A stretch of 64,000 bases of DNA from JAYWXI01 sp036016955 (GCF_036016955.1 NZ_JAYWXI010000003.1:1-64000), one strand, 5' to 3'. Counted from the stretch's first letter, positions 42,688 to 52,292 are shown. The notes: generated from the sequence alone by a model not told the origin. Translations and numbers: made by a program.

Positions 42688-45093
42688 TTAATTTCTCAGA
42701 GGTTTTCCTTTTTGAAGCATGTATTGGATGCGCTCCAATGTTTTGCGTTCGCCGCAAAGCTGCAAGAACGCTTCCCGTTCCAAATTGAGTAAGTATTGCT
42801 CTGTTACCAGAGTTTCTTCGGACAAATTTCCTCCAGCCATAACATAAGCCAATTTATCGGCGATTTTTTTGTCGTGCTCGGAAATGTATTTTCCGGCCAA
42901 CATTTGATCCGTCCCTACATAGAACATTCCCAAAGCATCCCGACCGAGGACCCTTACTTTTTGCCCGATGGGTTGGGTATAACCACTTTCGGCCATCAGT
43001 TTGGCGGTTTTCTTCGCTTCGGCTATCTGTCTGTTTTTATTAACCACTACCGTATCCTTACCTTGTTGAAGAAGCCCCATGTCGTAAGCTTCGTAAGCTG
43101 AAGTGGCTACTTTTCCCATGGCGATATTCATAAACGCATCTCTTAAACGGTTGTTTTTTACATCGTCTTTGTAGAGGTCGTTCATTGTTCTCAGGGTCAT
43201 CTCTTTGGTTCCTCCACCGCCAGGAATAACGCCGACGCCGACCTCGACAAGACCAATATAGGTTTCTGCTGCAGCAACCACACGGTCGGCATGGAGTGTC
43301 ATTTCACAGCCTCCACCTAAGGTTAGCCCAAAAGGAGCCGCCACGACAGGAATGGACGAATAACGCACACGCATCATGGATTTTTGGAAGTAAGCAATCG
43401 CCATGTTGAGATCATCCCAATCTTGATCGATGGCCATCATCAGAATCATAGCCAAATTTGCTCCTACCGAGAAATTAGCCCCTTGGTTGGCAATCACCAG
43501 ACCGTCGTATTCTTTTTCGGCAAGATCGATGGCGCGGTTTAAGCCGTCCAAAACCTCACCGCCCAAAGCATTCATTTTGGAGCGGATTTCAAAGTTGAGG
43601 ATGCCGTCTCCCAAATCTTGAATGGCTGCGCCCGAATTACTCCACAAGGTTTTCTCTTTCCGGATATTATCCAAAATAATAAATGCTTCTTGCCCCGGTA
43701 TGGTACGGTAATCGGTGTCGGCTTTATTGAAGAAGAGCGTGTGCCCTTCGGCATTAATTTGATAAAAAGATTGCCCGCAGTCGGCTAAGTTTTTTACCCA
43801 GTCGGAAACCTCGTAACCGGCTTCTTTGGCCAGCTCGATTCCTTTGGCTACCCCTACAGCATCCCAAATTTCAAACGGACCGTTTTCCCATCCGAATCCC
43901 GCCCGCATGGCATCGTCTATTTTGTAAATTTCATCGGAAATTTCGGGAACTTTATGAGAAACATAGGCAAATAAAGCTCCAAGTGTACTGCGATAGAGTT
44001 CACCGGCTTTGTCTTTACCGCTTATCAAAACCTTGAAGCGGTCAATCGCTCGGTCGATGGTTTTGGTCAGCTCCAAAGTGGCAAAAGACGATTTATCCTG
44101 ACTCTCGTATCCGAGGGTATTGAGGTTAAGTCCCAAAATTTCAGATTTTCCATCCTCGGTTTTTACCTTTTTAAAGAACCCCTGTCCGGATTTCGATCCT
44201 AACCATTGTTGGTCCATCATGTGCTGAATATAGCCCGGAAGTTGGAAAACTTCTTTGAAGGCGTCCGATTCTACACCGCTTTCTCTTACGCCATTCGCTA
44301 CATGCACCAGCGTATCCAATCCTACCACGTCTGCTGTTCGGAACGTTGCGGATTTCGGGCGACCAATCACCGGTCCGGTAAGTTTATCCACATCGGAAAC
44401 CGTGAGGCCTAACAATTTGACCTTATGCAGAAGATCCATCATGCCAAAAACACCAATGCGGTTGGCAATAAACGCCGGAGTATCTTTGGCTAAAACAGTA
44501 GTTTTACCCAGGAATTTAGCCCCATAAGCCATATAGAACTCTACAATTTCAGGAGCTGTCTCTGCTGTAGGAATGATTTCCAATAGTGGGAGGTATCGCA
44601 CAGGATTGAAAAAATGTGTTCCGGCGAAATACTTTTTAAAATCGTCGCTTCTTCCTTCCGTAAGGAGATGAATCGGGATGCCGGACGTATTGGAGGAAAC
44701 GAGCGTTCCGGGTTTACGGTATTGTTCGATTTTTTCGTAAACCGATTTTTTGATGTCCAATCGTTCTACAACCACCTCGATAATCCAGTCGGTATTTTTG
44801 ATTTTGGCCAAATCGTCTTCAAAATTGCCAATGCTAATTCGGTCGGCAAAACTCGGAGAATAAAGCAGGGCAGGGCTGGCTTTTTTCAGTTTTTCCAAGT
44901 TTTCCGAAGCAATTCGATTTCTGAAAGCTTTGTTTTCTTTGGTGATTCCTTTCTGTTGTTCTGCCTCGTTTAGTTCGAACGGGACAATATCGAGCATCAG
45001 CACTTCCACACCGATGTTGGCAAAGTGCGCGGCAATCCCCGCGCCCATAATCCCCGATCCGAGAACGGTAACGTGTTTGATTCTTCTTTTCAT
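42688..45093 (-). CDS. 3-hydroxyacyl-CoA dehydrogenase/enoyl-CoA hydratase fusion
   Basis: An 801-residue multifunctional beta-oxidation enzyme with its dehydrogenase at the N-terminus and hydratase at the C-terminus, the reverse of E. coli FadB. The NAD-binding loop VLGSGIMGAGIAAHFA is at residues 10-25, with the dehydrogenase C-terminal domains at about 190-420. The hydratase occupies about 485-760, with the oxyanion region GANFSVGANL and EVGVGVIPGGGGTKEM. This order is the common form in Flavobacteriia. It is the first enzyme gene after marR, 32 bases downstream. Confidence 0.93.
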   Translation of the reverse strand: MKRRIKHVTVLGSGIMGAGIAAHFANIGVEVLMLDIVPFELNEAEQQKGITKENKAFRNRIASENLEKLKKASPALLYSPSFADRISIGNFEDDLAKIKNTDWIIEVVVERLDIKKSVYEKIEQYRKPGTLVSSNTSGIPIHLLTEGRSDDFKKYFAGTHFFNPVRYLPLLEIIPTAETAPEIVEFYMAYGAKFLGKTTVLAKDTPAFIANRIGVFGMMDLLHKVKLLGLTVSDVDKLTGPVIGRPKSATFRTADVVGLDTLVHVANGVRESGVESDAFKEVFQLPGYIQHMMDQQWLGSKSGQGFFKKVKTEDGKSEILGLNLNTLGYESQDKSSFATLELTKTIDRAIDRFKVLISGKDKAGELYRSTLGALFAYVSHKVPEISDEIYKIDDAMRAGFGWENGPFEIWDAVGVAKGIELAKEAGYEVSDWVKNLADCGQSFYQINAEGHTLFFNKADTDYRTIPGQEAFIILDNIRKEKTLWSNSGAAIQDLGDGILNFEIRSKMNALGGEVLDGLNRAIDLAEKEYDGLVIANQGANFSVGANLAMILMMAIDQDWDDLNMAIAYFQKSMMRVRYSSIPVVAAPFGLTLGGGCEMTLHADRVVAAAETYIGLVEVGVGVIPGGGGTKEMTLRTMNDLYKDDVKNNRLRDAFMNIAMGKVATSAYEAYDMGLLQQGKDTVVVNKNRQIAEAKKTAKLMAESGYTQPIGQKVRVLGRDALGMFYVGTDQMLAGKYISEHDKKIADKLAYVMAGGNLSEETLVTEQYLLNLEREAFLQLCGERKTLERIQYMLQKGKPLRN

Positions 45094-45125
45094 ATTAATG
45101 GTACTATTATTTGTTTGATTAAGGG

Positions 45126-45587
45126 TTATTTCTTGCGGTGGAGTTCGTTGGCGGTCTTTAATATGGTTGCCATGACTTCCTTGAAAATCTGAATTTTTTC
45201 GGGACTTACTTTTTCCGTTATGATTTTATTGAAATTAATTACCACGTCCTTGGATATATCACGGTGTCGAAGTCCTTTTTCCGTTAGTTTGATGATGACC
45301 TCTCTTTTATCCTGTGTTGTTTTTTCCTTATAAATGTAGCCGTTGTCTTCCAAAAGTTTTACGATTCGGGTTAAAGACGTCGGTTCAATGGCCATTTTGG
45401 GGCCGAGGTTGGTGCTACGCGTTCCTTCTTTCGGATCGATTTTCAAAAGAGTGAGCGCCTGAACTGCCGTACTATCGTATTCGGAAGCCAAATCGGAATA
45501 CATTTTGGATACGGCCAACCAAGTCGATTTTAGAATTAAATCAATGTTTTCTCTATTTTCTTTATCGTTTTTTTTCATCCTGTCCAA
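45126..45587 (-). CDS. MarR-family regulator of the fatty-acid operon
   Basis: A 153-residue winged-helix protein. The recognition region reads GPKMAIEPTSLTRIVKLLEDNGYIYK, followed by the wing TTQDKREVIIKLTEKG (about residues 60-110). It begins an operon of beta-oxidation genes. An 18-bp perfect palindrome overlaps the expected -33 region of its promoter, a common MarR operator position. It probably represses the operon until an acyl-CoA or fatty acid appears, by analogy with other MarR/FadR-like regulators. The ligand is inferred. Confidence 0.9.
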   Translation of the reverse strand: MDRMKKNDKENRENIDLILKSTWLAVSKMYSDLASEYDSTAVQALTLLKIDPKEGTRSTNLGPKMAIEPTSLTRIVKLLEDNGYIYKEKTTQDKREVIIKLTEKGLRHRDISKDVVINFNKIITEKVSPEKIQIFKEVMATILKTANELHRKK

Positions 45588-45605
45588 TTATCTGTTGCAA
45601 TTTAC

Positions 45606-45613
45606 CAAAAATA
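45606..45613 (-). promoter_or_regulatory. -7 promoter box of the marR-fad operon
   Basis: Minus strand TATTTTTG, 18 bases upstream of the marR start, directly next to the palindrome at 45619-45636. Confidence 0.55.
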
Positions 45614-45618
45614 AAAAT

Positions 45619-45636
45619 TATTATGCATGCATAATA
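45619..45636. promoter_or_regulatory. 18-bp perfect palindrome, candidate MarR operator
   Basis: TATTATGCATGCATAATA is its own reverse complement. It covers the -33 side of the marR promoter, where repressor binding would exclude RNA polymerase. Confidence 0.65.
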
Positions 45637-45752
45637 TATTTAGAGTGTTAATGTTTTGTTAAATAGTGATAATCAGAGGTTTAAATTTTATGAAAAGCAT
45701 AATGCCAATGTTGGATGTTTGGGAAAAATCCTGAAACAAAGTTTTTTAGCCT

Positions 45753-46667
45753 TTAAGAGGGCAGAATGGAAAGAAGTTCTTCAAAAGAAAATACTTTTTT
45801 TTGCCAATCGCCTTTGGAGACAGTCCAGGCATCGTCATGATAAACGAAAGAAAATGCCGAAACTTCGCGATTTTGCTTGATGAGAAGGGAGGTAAGAAGT
45901 TCGGCCTCGGAAGTAGGAGCCGAAATAAAAGGCAGGCTTTCGGAAGGCAGCTCAGGAAGAAGCCGTAAATCGTTCAGTAAACAATGCGTTTTTAAGACAT
46001 CTTCCACGATGCCTGTGTATAGTTTTCGATCTTTGACTAACCATAATTTATCCGAAAAAGCTTTAGCTAAACGCCAATCGTGTGAAGAAAAGAGGATGGC
46101 TTTATTTTGGGTTTTGGCTAATTGTCGGAGGAGTTGGAGTATTGCTATTTTGTTTTCTTCGTCCAAATGGGTGGTGGGTTCATCCAAGAGAATCATCGGG
46201 GTATTTTGCGCCACGGCCCTCCCGATAAATGCTTTTTGGAGATTTCCGTCGGATAGTTTACCTAAGGGGTAGTGCCGGTACGGAGAAAGACCGAGGTTTT
46301 CTATAATTTCTTCCACTTGCCGACGATCCGAAGTTTTGAGGCTGAAGTAGTAAGGGTAATGAATGTACTTGCCTAAAGCAACGAGATCCTCTACGGTAAG
46401 GTAGGGAGAGTAGTCGGATTTGGAGAATACCACGGCGATTTGGGAGGCCATCTGAACCGGTGAATAGTCTGACAAGGGTTTCTGATGAAGAGTGATGCGG
46501 CCTTTCAAAATCGGATGTTGTTTCAGAATGCTTTTTAACAGGGTGGTTTTTCCTACGCCGTTATTGCCGATTAAGAGGGTGGTTTCCCCTAAATTTAGTT
46601 TTGCGCAAGCTTCTTTTATCAAAGGATGCTTGTAGCCTATATCGGTATGCTGAAGTTCTAAAAACAT
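45753..46667 (-). CDS. FecE-type ABC importer ATP-binding protein
   Basis: A 304-residue ATPase for uptake of iron-chelate, haem or cobalamin. Walker A GNNGVGKTTL is near residue 34, the signature LSDGN near 137, and Walker B PMILLDEPTTHLD near 160. The C-terminal region after residue 215 is longer than usual and ends in a small domain of unknown role. It follows the FecCD permease by 13 bases on the same strand, so they form one transporter. No substrate-binding protein is adjacent. Confidence 0.9.
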   Translation of the reverse strand: MFLELQHTDIGYKHPLIKEACAKLNLGETTLLIGNNGVGKTTLLKSILKQHPILKGRITLHQKPLSDYSPVQMASQIAVVFSKSDYSPYLTVEDLVALGKYIHYPYYFSLKTSDRRQVEEIIENLGLSPYRHYPLGKLSDGNLQKAFIGRAVAQNTPMILLDEPTTHLDEENKIAILQLLRQLAKTQNKAILFSSHDWRLAKAFSDKLWLVKDRKLYTGIVEDVLKTHCLLNDLRLLPELPSESLPFISAPTSEAELLTSLLIKQNREVSAFSFVYHDDAWTVSKGDWQKKVFSFEELLSILPS

Positions 46668-46680
46668 TTTTTTGAGGGAA

Positions 46681-47646
46681 TTAGAGGGTTCTTTTTTTCA
46701 TCAGCATAGCCAAAATTACAGGAATTCCGAATAAAGAAGTAATGACATTTAGGGGGAAATGCGTGTGCTCCGAAGCAACGGAAAACACTTCCATAACTAA
46801 AACGCCCAAAATTAGGTTAAGAATCCATTGGTGCCATAATTGGGAAGGTCGGTAAAGCATTCGGCTGAAATGAGGCACTACGATACCGATGAAGAGAATG
46901 GGGCCTAAAAAAGCCGTAACTGCCGCGGAAAGCAGGGAAGAGGACAGAATGATGAAGAGTTTTAGACGTTGCAAATCCACGCCTAAGCTAGACGCATAAG
47001 CTACACCTAAGCTGTGTCCGATTAGTGGTTTTATGCATTGGAAAGCACCTCCTATTCCCAAAATAACCAATCCTCCCAAAATAACGACTTGTTGGCGGGT
47101 GACAGTACTTCCTGCCCCAAAACTCCATAGAACATAGTTTTTTAGGCTTTGGTTATCGGCATAAAGCTGCAGTACCGACACGACGGCTCCGGCCAACGCA
47201 GATACGAGAAAACCGAAAATAATAAGGAAAGATTTATCGTGAAAGCGTCTGGTCAGCCCGATTAAAACCAACATCATCAAGAGGCTGCCCGCAATGGCCG
47301 ACAAGCTGATAAAACCGTTTTGGAGAAGTTCGTGCCAGCCAAAGTCCGAAGACAAAAACATATAGAAAGCTACGCAAAGGCTGGCCACGGAACTGATGCC
47401 AAGCACCGAAGGGCCGGCCAAGGGATTCTGAAAATATTCTTGTAACAAAAAACCGGAGGTGGGCATTGAAATCCCAACTAAAAACATCGCCAATACCCGA
47501 TTGATCCGAAGTTCAGCAATGGTAGCATTGGCTGTCGAACCGGTAAAATCGGCCAAAGACAACGCCGTGTATCCCGTCCCTAAATTCAGGAAGACGGTCA
47601 ACACGGTACCAAACAGGAGGATAACGCAAAGCCGGCGAAATTTCAT
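46681..47646 (-). CDS. FecCD-family ABC transporter permease
   Basis: A 321-residue membrane protein with about nine or ten transmembrane helices. FecCD/BtuC landmarks are RVLAMFLVGISMPTSGFLLQ, GPSVLGISSVASLCVA (both early), GAGSTVTRQQV in the middle and PILFIGIVVPHFSRML (about residue 235), which is the motif contacting the ATPase. It pairs with the downstream ATPase gene. The gene starts 5 bases after the YfhO stop codon, so it is read from the upstream operon. The cargo is unknown; iron-siderophore, haem or B12 are all possible. Confidence 0.92.
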   Translation of the reverse strand: MKFRRLCVILLFGTVLTVFLNLGTGYTALSLADFTGSTANATIAELRINRVLAMFLVGISMPTSGFLLQEYFQNPLAGPSVLGISSVASLCVAFYMFLSSDFGWHELLQNGFISLSAIAGSLLMMLVLIGLTRRFHDKSFLIIFGFLVSALAGAVVSVLQLYADNQSLKNYVLWSFGAGSTVTRQQVVILGGLVILGIGGAFQCIKPLIGHSLGVAYASSLGVDLQRLKLFIILSSSLLSAAVTAFLGPILFIGIVVPHFSRMLYRPSQLWHQWILNLILGVLVMEVFSVASEHTHFPLNVITSLFGIPVILAMLMKKRTL

Positions 47647-47651
47647 TGGTT

Positions 47652-50177
47652 TTAAGAAGCGGTTTTATTTGACTTTTGCTTTAGACGATAACCCAGATCA
47701 AGAACCGAAAGCAAGATAAACAAACCGAACACCAGTCGGGAGAGGGTTTTTCCTTTGCGAATAACTTCAGGCTCAAACGTCATGGTTACGGTATGCTTTC
47801 CGGCCGGAACATGAACGGCTCTCAAAAGATAGTTGGCTTTGAGGTAAGGCACCTCTTTTCCGTCTAAAATCACTTTCCATCCGTGAGGGTAATAAATTTC
47901 CGAAAAAACAGCCAATTGCGGTGTTTTGGATTGGGTTTCGAAAGTCATTTGGTTAGGGCGGTAATGTTTTAGCGTAACGAAAGCCGTGGAATCTTTGGCC
48001 AGGGTTTTACCGTTGAAATAGGCTTTGTCGGAGGCCGAAACAACTGCCGTCTTTTTATTGTCGATGGTGCCGATGGCTTCGATTTCTTCATTGGGCGTCT
48101 GGGCAAAATGAATGTCGGAAACCAGCCACGCATTGCCGTTGGCATTGGGATTCATCACCGCCTGAGGTTGTTCGGCATTACCGAAAATCATGTATTTGGC
48201 GTTGAGCATATTGAGAATCCGAGGCACTTTGGCGGTGTCTATTTCACTGAAGTAATGATTGATTAAGTCATCGTAGCGTCTTAGTTTGGCTGCCGAATAA
48301 CCCCCGATGGACGACTTGAAGTAAGACGTATTGGTTTCGCTGAATGTCCCTAAGGTTTGATTGTAAATACGGTAATGGGAAGGGTCTTTTTCCGCTATTT
48401 CTTCAAGGGTTTTATTGAGGTTAACTTGGGAAAGAAGTCCTTGAAGATAAGGATTTTCAGCGGCTTTACCGCTTAGGAAATCGGAATTCTCTGTTAAGAA
48501 AGGGGTCTCTGCAAAGGTTTTTTCTACGAAATTCCCTTCGTTAAGGTACCGTTTGTTTACGCTCCACAAATCGAATAAACTGACTAATCCGATGACGACC
48601 AAAGCTAAATTTTGGGATAGCTTTTGCTTGGCACTAAACCATAATGCCGCTGCTGTTATTCCGACATACAGCATGGCTTTCAAAACGTCTTCCCGAAACA
48701 TGGCAAAACGGAATTCGGTAAGATAATCTAAGAAATAAGGGGGAAGGTACTGCTTTTCGTTTGCAGTATGGAAGCCGAAGAGGCTTTTTCCAAAAAGAAG
48801 AAAAACGAGCAAGAGCCCCAAAAGACCTCCTGATACCGAAAGAAGAATTTTTTCACGGTATGGTTTTTCGAGGGTTGGGTCATTATAGAAGCGGTAGATG
48901 CCTAAAATGGCAATCAAAGGGAAGAGAAGCTCCACAACGACCAAAATGGAAGAAGGCGCCCGGAATTTATTGTACAAAGGAACCGACTCGATAAAGAAAT
49001 CGGTCAGTGGGGCAAAATGATGCCCCCAAGCCAAAAGAATGGTTAGAACTGAGGCTCCCAAAATCCAGTAGCGGTATTTTTTTGCGGCGAAGAAAAAGCC
49101 TAAAACAGCTAAAAAAATCACTACCGCACCTTGATAAGCCGGTCCTGAGGTACCCGGTTGATCGCCCCAATAGGTCAGCGAGCCCAACGCCTGAGAAATC
49201 ATTTGTTTTTCGTGATCGGAAGCATTAGCAAACATTTCCTGGATGTCGGGAAGCATTTTTTCGGCGCCAGGCTCTTGGCTTCCTCCTCCCATTAGCCTTG
49301 GGATAAAGAGGTTCAGGGTTTCGAGTTTTCCGTAGCTCCACATGGTAATACTTTCTTTATCCAAACCCGAGGCCTCGCTTTGGTGACGTTCGTTGGTAAG
49401 AATCTGTTTTCCGCGAGTGGTTTCCTTTACGTATTCGGCGTTTGCCAAAAGCCTTTGGGCATTCATACCGATTCCGATGGCGAAGGCGGAAGCCAAAATA
49501 CCGGTGGAGATAAGAAAATGCCTCCATGTTTCTTTTTGTTTTGCCGTACGAACCAGCTCAGAAAGGAAAAGGAAAGCCAAGGCTATAAAAAGATAATAGG
49601 TCATCTGCGGGTGGTTTGCCGCAATCTGAAGTCCCATGGCCAGAGCCGTTAGGATAAAACCGAGAATGTATTTCTTGCGGACGTAGACCAAAAGAATCCC
49701 AGCCAACAGCGGTGCAAAATACGCAATAGTATGAACTTTACCGTTGTGACCGGCCGCTATAATGATATAAAAATAAGTGGAAAGCCCGAAAAAAGAAGCC
49801 CCGAGAAGCGCATAAGTCCAACGTTTTGTAACGACCATTCCCAAAAGGAAAAAGCCCAAAAAGAGAAGGAAAAGATAGTTCGCAGGTCTTGGCAGAAAAT
49901 TAAGCGCATAGTCTACTTGTTTTATCCAATCGCCCCGAAATTGAGCTCCAATTTGATAAGTGGGCATTCCGCCAAACATGGAATCACTCCAATAGGTTTC
50001 CTCGCCTGTTTGAGCACGGTAGTCCAAGAGTTCTTTGGCGCCGCCTTTGTAATGGACAATGTCGGGTTGTATGATGGCTTTCCCCGATAAAACGGGATGG
50101 ACATAGATTAAAGCCAGGATAACGAATAATGCGATGCTTCCAATGACCGCGATGATTTTGGTGCGTTCTTTCATCAT
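47652..50177 (-). CDS. YfhO-family multi-spanning membrane protein
   Basis: An 841-residue membrane protein with 12 or more transmembrane helices followed by a large extracellular domain. The N-terminal half has the loop FGGMPTYQIGAQF (near residue 70) and repeated long hydrophobic segments; the C-terminal part (about 560-790) is soluble and returns to the membrane near the end. YfhO proteins are linked to glycosylation of teichoic or surface polymers. I start at the ATG pair at 50177/50174. A longer frame would overlap the terminator and the preceding gene and adds a basic, non-membrane stretch. Confidence 0.88.
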   Translation of the reverse strand: MMKERTKIIAVIGSIALFVILALIYVHPVLSGKAIIQPDIVHYKGGAKELLDYRAQTGEETYWSDSMFGGMPTYQIGAQFRGDWIKQVDYALNFLPRPANYLFLLFLGFFLLGMVVTKRWTYALLGASFFGLSTYFYIIIAAGHNGKVHTIAYFAPLLAGILLVYVRKKYILGFILTALAMGLQIAANHPQMTYYLFIALAFLFLSELVRTAKQKETWRHFLISTGILASAFAIGIGMNAQRLLANAEYVKETTRGKQILTNERHQSEASGLDKESITMWSYGKLETLNLFIPRLMGGGSQEPGAEKMLPDIQEMFANASDHEKQMISQALGSLTYWGDQPGTSGPAYQGAVVIFLAVLGFFFAAKKYRYWILGASVLTILLAWGHHFAPLTDFFIESVPLYNKFRAPSSILVVVELLFPLIAILGIYRFYNDPTLEKPYREKILLSVSGGLLGLLLVFLLFGKSLFGFHTANEKQYLPPYFLDYLTEFRFAMFREDVLKAMLYVGITAAALWFSAKQKLSQNLALVVIGLVSLFDLWSVNKRYLNEGNFVEKTFAETPFLTENSDFLSGKAAENPYLQGLLSQVNLNKTLEEIAEKDPSHYRIYNQTLGTFSETNTSYFKSSIGGYSAAKLRRYDDLINHYFSEIDTAKVPRILNMLNAKYMIFGNAEQPQAVMNPNANGNAWLVSDIHFAQTPNEEIEAIGTIDNKKTAVVSASDKAYFNGKTLAKDSTAFVTLKHYRPNQMTFETQSKTPQLAVFSEIYYPHGWKVILDGKEVPYLKANYLLRAVHVPAGKHTVTMTFEPEVIRKGKTLSRLVFGLFILLSVLDLGYRLKQKSNKTAS

Positions 50178-50200
50178 AACGACAAGCTGGTAAATAACAT

Positions 50201-50235
50201 AAAAACCCTTCTGTCGCACCAGGCGCGGAAGGGTT
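50201..50235 (-). terminator. Hairpin between the DUF4834 gene and yfhO
   Basis: AACCCTTC pairs with GAAGGGTT with an inner CGC/GCG stem, followed on the minus strand by TTTTTA. It stands 24 bases before the yfhO start. Confidence 0.65.
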
Positions 50236-50247
50236 AGGGGTAAACGA

Positions 50248-50457
50248 TTATTTTTTTTGTTTGGTTTCTTTAATTTCTTCGTACTCCACGGTTTCGGCAT
50301 CCCACTTCAGGCCGCTTTCTTTTGGGGAAGTCGGCTCTTTCGGTTTTTGGGAAGGCTTGGGAAACTGGTAAAAAGTAGAGAAGAACATCCGTTTGAGAAT
50401 ATTCCATACGAAGAAGAATATAATAGCCGATAGAATCGTCAGCAGGATGAATTTCAT
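50248..50457 (-). CDS. Small DUF4834-family membrane protein
   Basis: A 69-residue protein with one N-terminal transmembrane helix (ILLTILSAIIFFFVWNIL, about residues 4-21), then a proline/lysine-rich cytoplasmic tail. This arrangement matches DUF4834, known only from Bacteroidota. It starts 9 bases after the DUF6263 gene stop, so it belongs to the rlmB-DUF6263 operon. The function is unknown. Confidence 0.7.
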   Translation of the reverse strand: MKFILLTILSAIIFFFVWNILKRMFFSTFYQFPKPSQKPKEPTSPKESGLKWDAETVEYEEIKETKQKK

Positions 50458-50466
50458 AGTAACAAA

Positions 50467-51543
50467 TTAACTGTTTTTCGGATTGACAATAACGGTAGAG
50501 TTGGTCGAACTTTTCATGGACTGGGTTTGTTTTCCGTCGCTGATGGTCTCCGTTTGGGTGGTTTTTACACTAACGTTTTGGTTGATGATCCACCCTGTTT
50601 TTTGGTCAAACTTAATGGTTCCATTTTGTGCCAGCTCGGAACTAAGGCTGTGGGAAAGGCCTTCCTGATTTCTTTTATCCGTTTTTTTAGGAATTCCACC
50701 CGATACGGTTAAGGTAACGACTCCGTTTTCGATGCTTTTCAAGGTGTAGGTGGTGGTTAGTTTAACACTTCCGTCGGGAGTGGCATTTTCTGTTTCGGTC
50801 CATTTTTGGCCGATTTTGGCTCCTTCTTTCGGTAGGATGATAAGGTTTTTACCGAATTGTTCCTTCAGTATTTTTTCGTTGAAACTCTGCTTGAATGCCT
50901 TCATGAATTCGGCTTTTTCCGTGGCGTCTTTAATTTGCGCGGAAGCGGCCGAAGAAATTTTGTTATAAATGGCATCGAAACCGCTAATGGAAACCACTTC
51001 GCCGTTTTCTTTCATTTTCATTTGCAGTTTGTTTCCGGTTAGGGCCTTGTTGATGGTCCACATGATTTTGAGGTTAGCGTCCGAAGGTGCAGCGGCTTTG
51101 GTATCGATACTGACGGTTTTTCCGTTGGCAGTTTGGGAATTGGTTTTTCCTATAAGATTAACGCTGAGGTCGTACACCCCGTCTTTGAAATCATTGACGG
51201 TAAAAGTCATATCGTCGGTTGATTGGCTGGTGGCCGATACGGATTTACCGTCCGGGCCAGTCATGGTCTGAATGTTACGCTGGAATGTTACCAATGGATA
51301 CGTCTCGCCTTTCTGGAGTCTGAATTGCTGAGTGTAGACGCCGTTATTTTCCGTAAAAGCATAAACTTGTTGCGGAGAAGCGGTATCTTGCGAAGTTCCG
51401 ACCACCGCCGAGTCTCCGACGGGAACTTCTACCTTGATGGTATCACCGGTTACGGGATCAATTTTGGTAACGGTTTTGGTTTTATCTTTTGTGCAGGCTG
51501 TCAGTAGAATAGCGAGCGCTGCCAATGTGGTTATCTTTTTCAT
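50467..51543 (-). CDS. DUF6263-family lipoprotein
   Basis: A 358-residue exported lipoprotein. It begins MKKITTLAALAILLTAC, with the lipobox cysteine at residue 17. I use the ATG at 51543 because a longer frame adds 20 basic residues ahead of the signal. The mature protein has repeated strand motifs typical of DUF6263 (DMTFTVNDFKDGVYDLSVN, EWTETENATPDG-like parts such as GQKWTETENATPDG) and a C-terminal QTQSMKSSTNSTV stretch. It starts 11 bases after rlmB, so it may be co-transcribed with that gene by chance of position. The role is unknown, perhaps envelope-related. Confidence 0.78.
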   Translation of the reverse strand: MKKITTLAALAILLTACTKDKTKTVTKIDPVTGDTIKVEVPVGDSAVVGTSQDTASPQQVYAFTENNGVYTQQFRLQKGETYPLVTFQRNIQTMTGPDGKSVSATSQSTDDMTFTVNDFKDGVYDLSVNLIGKTNSQTANGKTVSIDTKAAAPSDANLKIMWTINKALTGNKLQMKMKENGEVVSISGFDAIYNKISSAASAQIKDATEKAEFMKAFKQSFNEKILKEQFGKNLIILPKEGAKIGQKWTETENATPDGSVKLTTTYTLKSIENGVVTLTVSGGIPKKTDKRNQEGLSHSLSSELAQNGTIKFDQKTGWIINQNVSVKTTQTETISDGKQTQSMKSSTNSTVIVNPKNS

Positions 51544-51554
51544 TGTTTGTTTTT

Positions 51555-52292
51555 TTAATGGGTTAATTTTTGTCTTACGGCTTCGTACAACAAGGCACCG
51601 CAAGCGACCGAAACGTTCAGACTTTGGGTTTTGCCCTCAATGGGGAGTTTTATTTTTTCATCGGAATGATGCAGCACTTCTTTGGAAATACCGGTTTCCT
51701 CGTTGCCCATTACAATGGCGCAGGGTTCGGTGAAACGCACGTCATAAATCAATTTTTGTGCCTTTTCGGTTGCCGCAAAAACAGAAACTCCGCTTTGTTG
51801 AAGAAAATCTACCGTATGAGCCAGATTCTTTTCTTTGCAAATTTTTACGTTGTAAATGGCTCCTGCTGAGGTTTTTATAGCATCCGAATTGATTGGAGCT
51901 GCACCTTTCTCCGGGATAATAATGGCGTGCACACCCACGCACTCGGCCGTGCGACAAATGGCACCGAAATTCCGTACGTCGGTCAGACGGTCCAGCATGA
52001 GCAGAAAAGGCACTTTACCCTCTTCAAAAAGCTGAGGAAGCACGTCTTCAATCTTGTGGAACGGGACATCAGAAATAAAAGCCACCACCCCTTGATGATT
52101 TTTACGGGTAAAGCGGTTTAGTTTCTCAACCGGAACGTAATTGGCTCTCAGTTGGTGCTTGGCCAATAGTTTTTTCAGCTCGGCTACGATGGGGCCTTGC
52201 AGGCCGTTTTGTAAAAAGATTTTATCGATGGTTTTTCCTGCTTCGATGGCTTCGATAACCGGACGAAGTCCGAAAATGAAATTGTCTTTCAT
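51555..52292 (-). CDS. rlmB: 23S rRNA 2'-O-methyltransferase RlmB (TrmH family)
   Basis: A 245-residue SPOUT-class methyltransferase that methylates G2251 of 23S rRNA. The N-terminal substrate-binding domain covers residues 1-75. The SPOUT motifs are NFGAICRTAECVGVHAIIIPE (motif 1), CAIVMGNEETGIS (about 190) and IPIEGKTQSLNVSVA near the C-terminus, which form the SAM-binding knot. Length is typical. It lies 41 bases after dinB and may share its promoter. Confidence 0.94.
   Translation of the reverse strand: MKDNFIFGLRPVIEAIEAGKTIDKIFLQNGLQGPIVAELKKLLAKHQLRANYVPVEKLNRFTRKNHQGVVAFISDVPFHKIEDVLPQLFEEGKVPFLLMLDRLTDVRNFGAICRTAECVGVHAIIIPEKGAAPINSDAIKTSAGAIYNVKICKEKNLAHTVDFLQQSGVSVFAATEKAQKLIYDVRFTEPCAIVMGNEETGISKEVLHHSDEKIKLPIEGKTQSLNVSVACGALLYEAVRQKLTH

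Noticed and set aside
50178..50300. N-terminal extension of YfhO
   Set aside because: It overlaps the preceding DUF4834 gene and a terminator hairpin.
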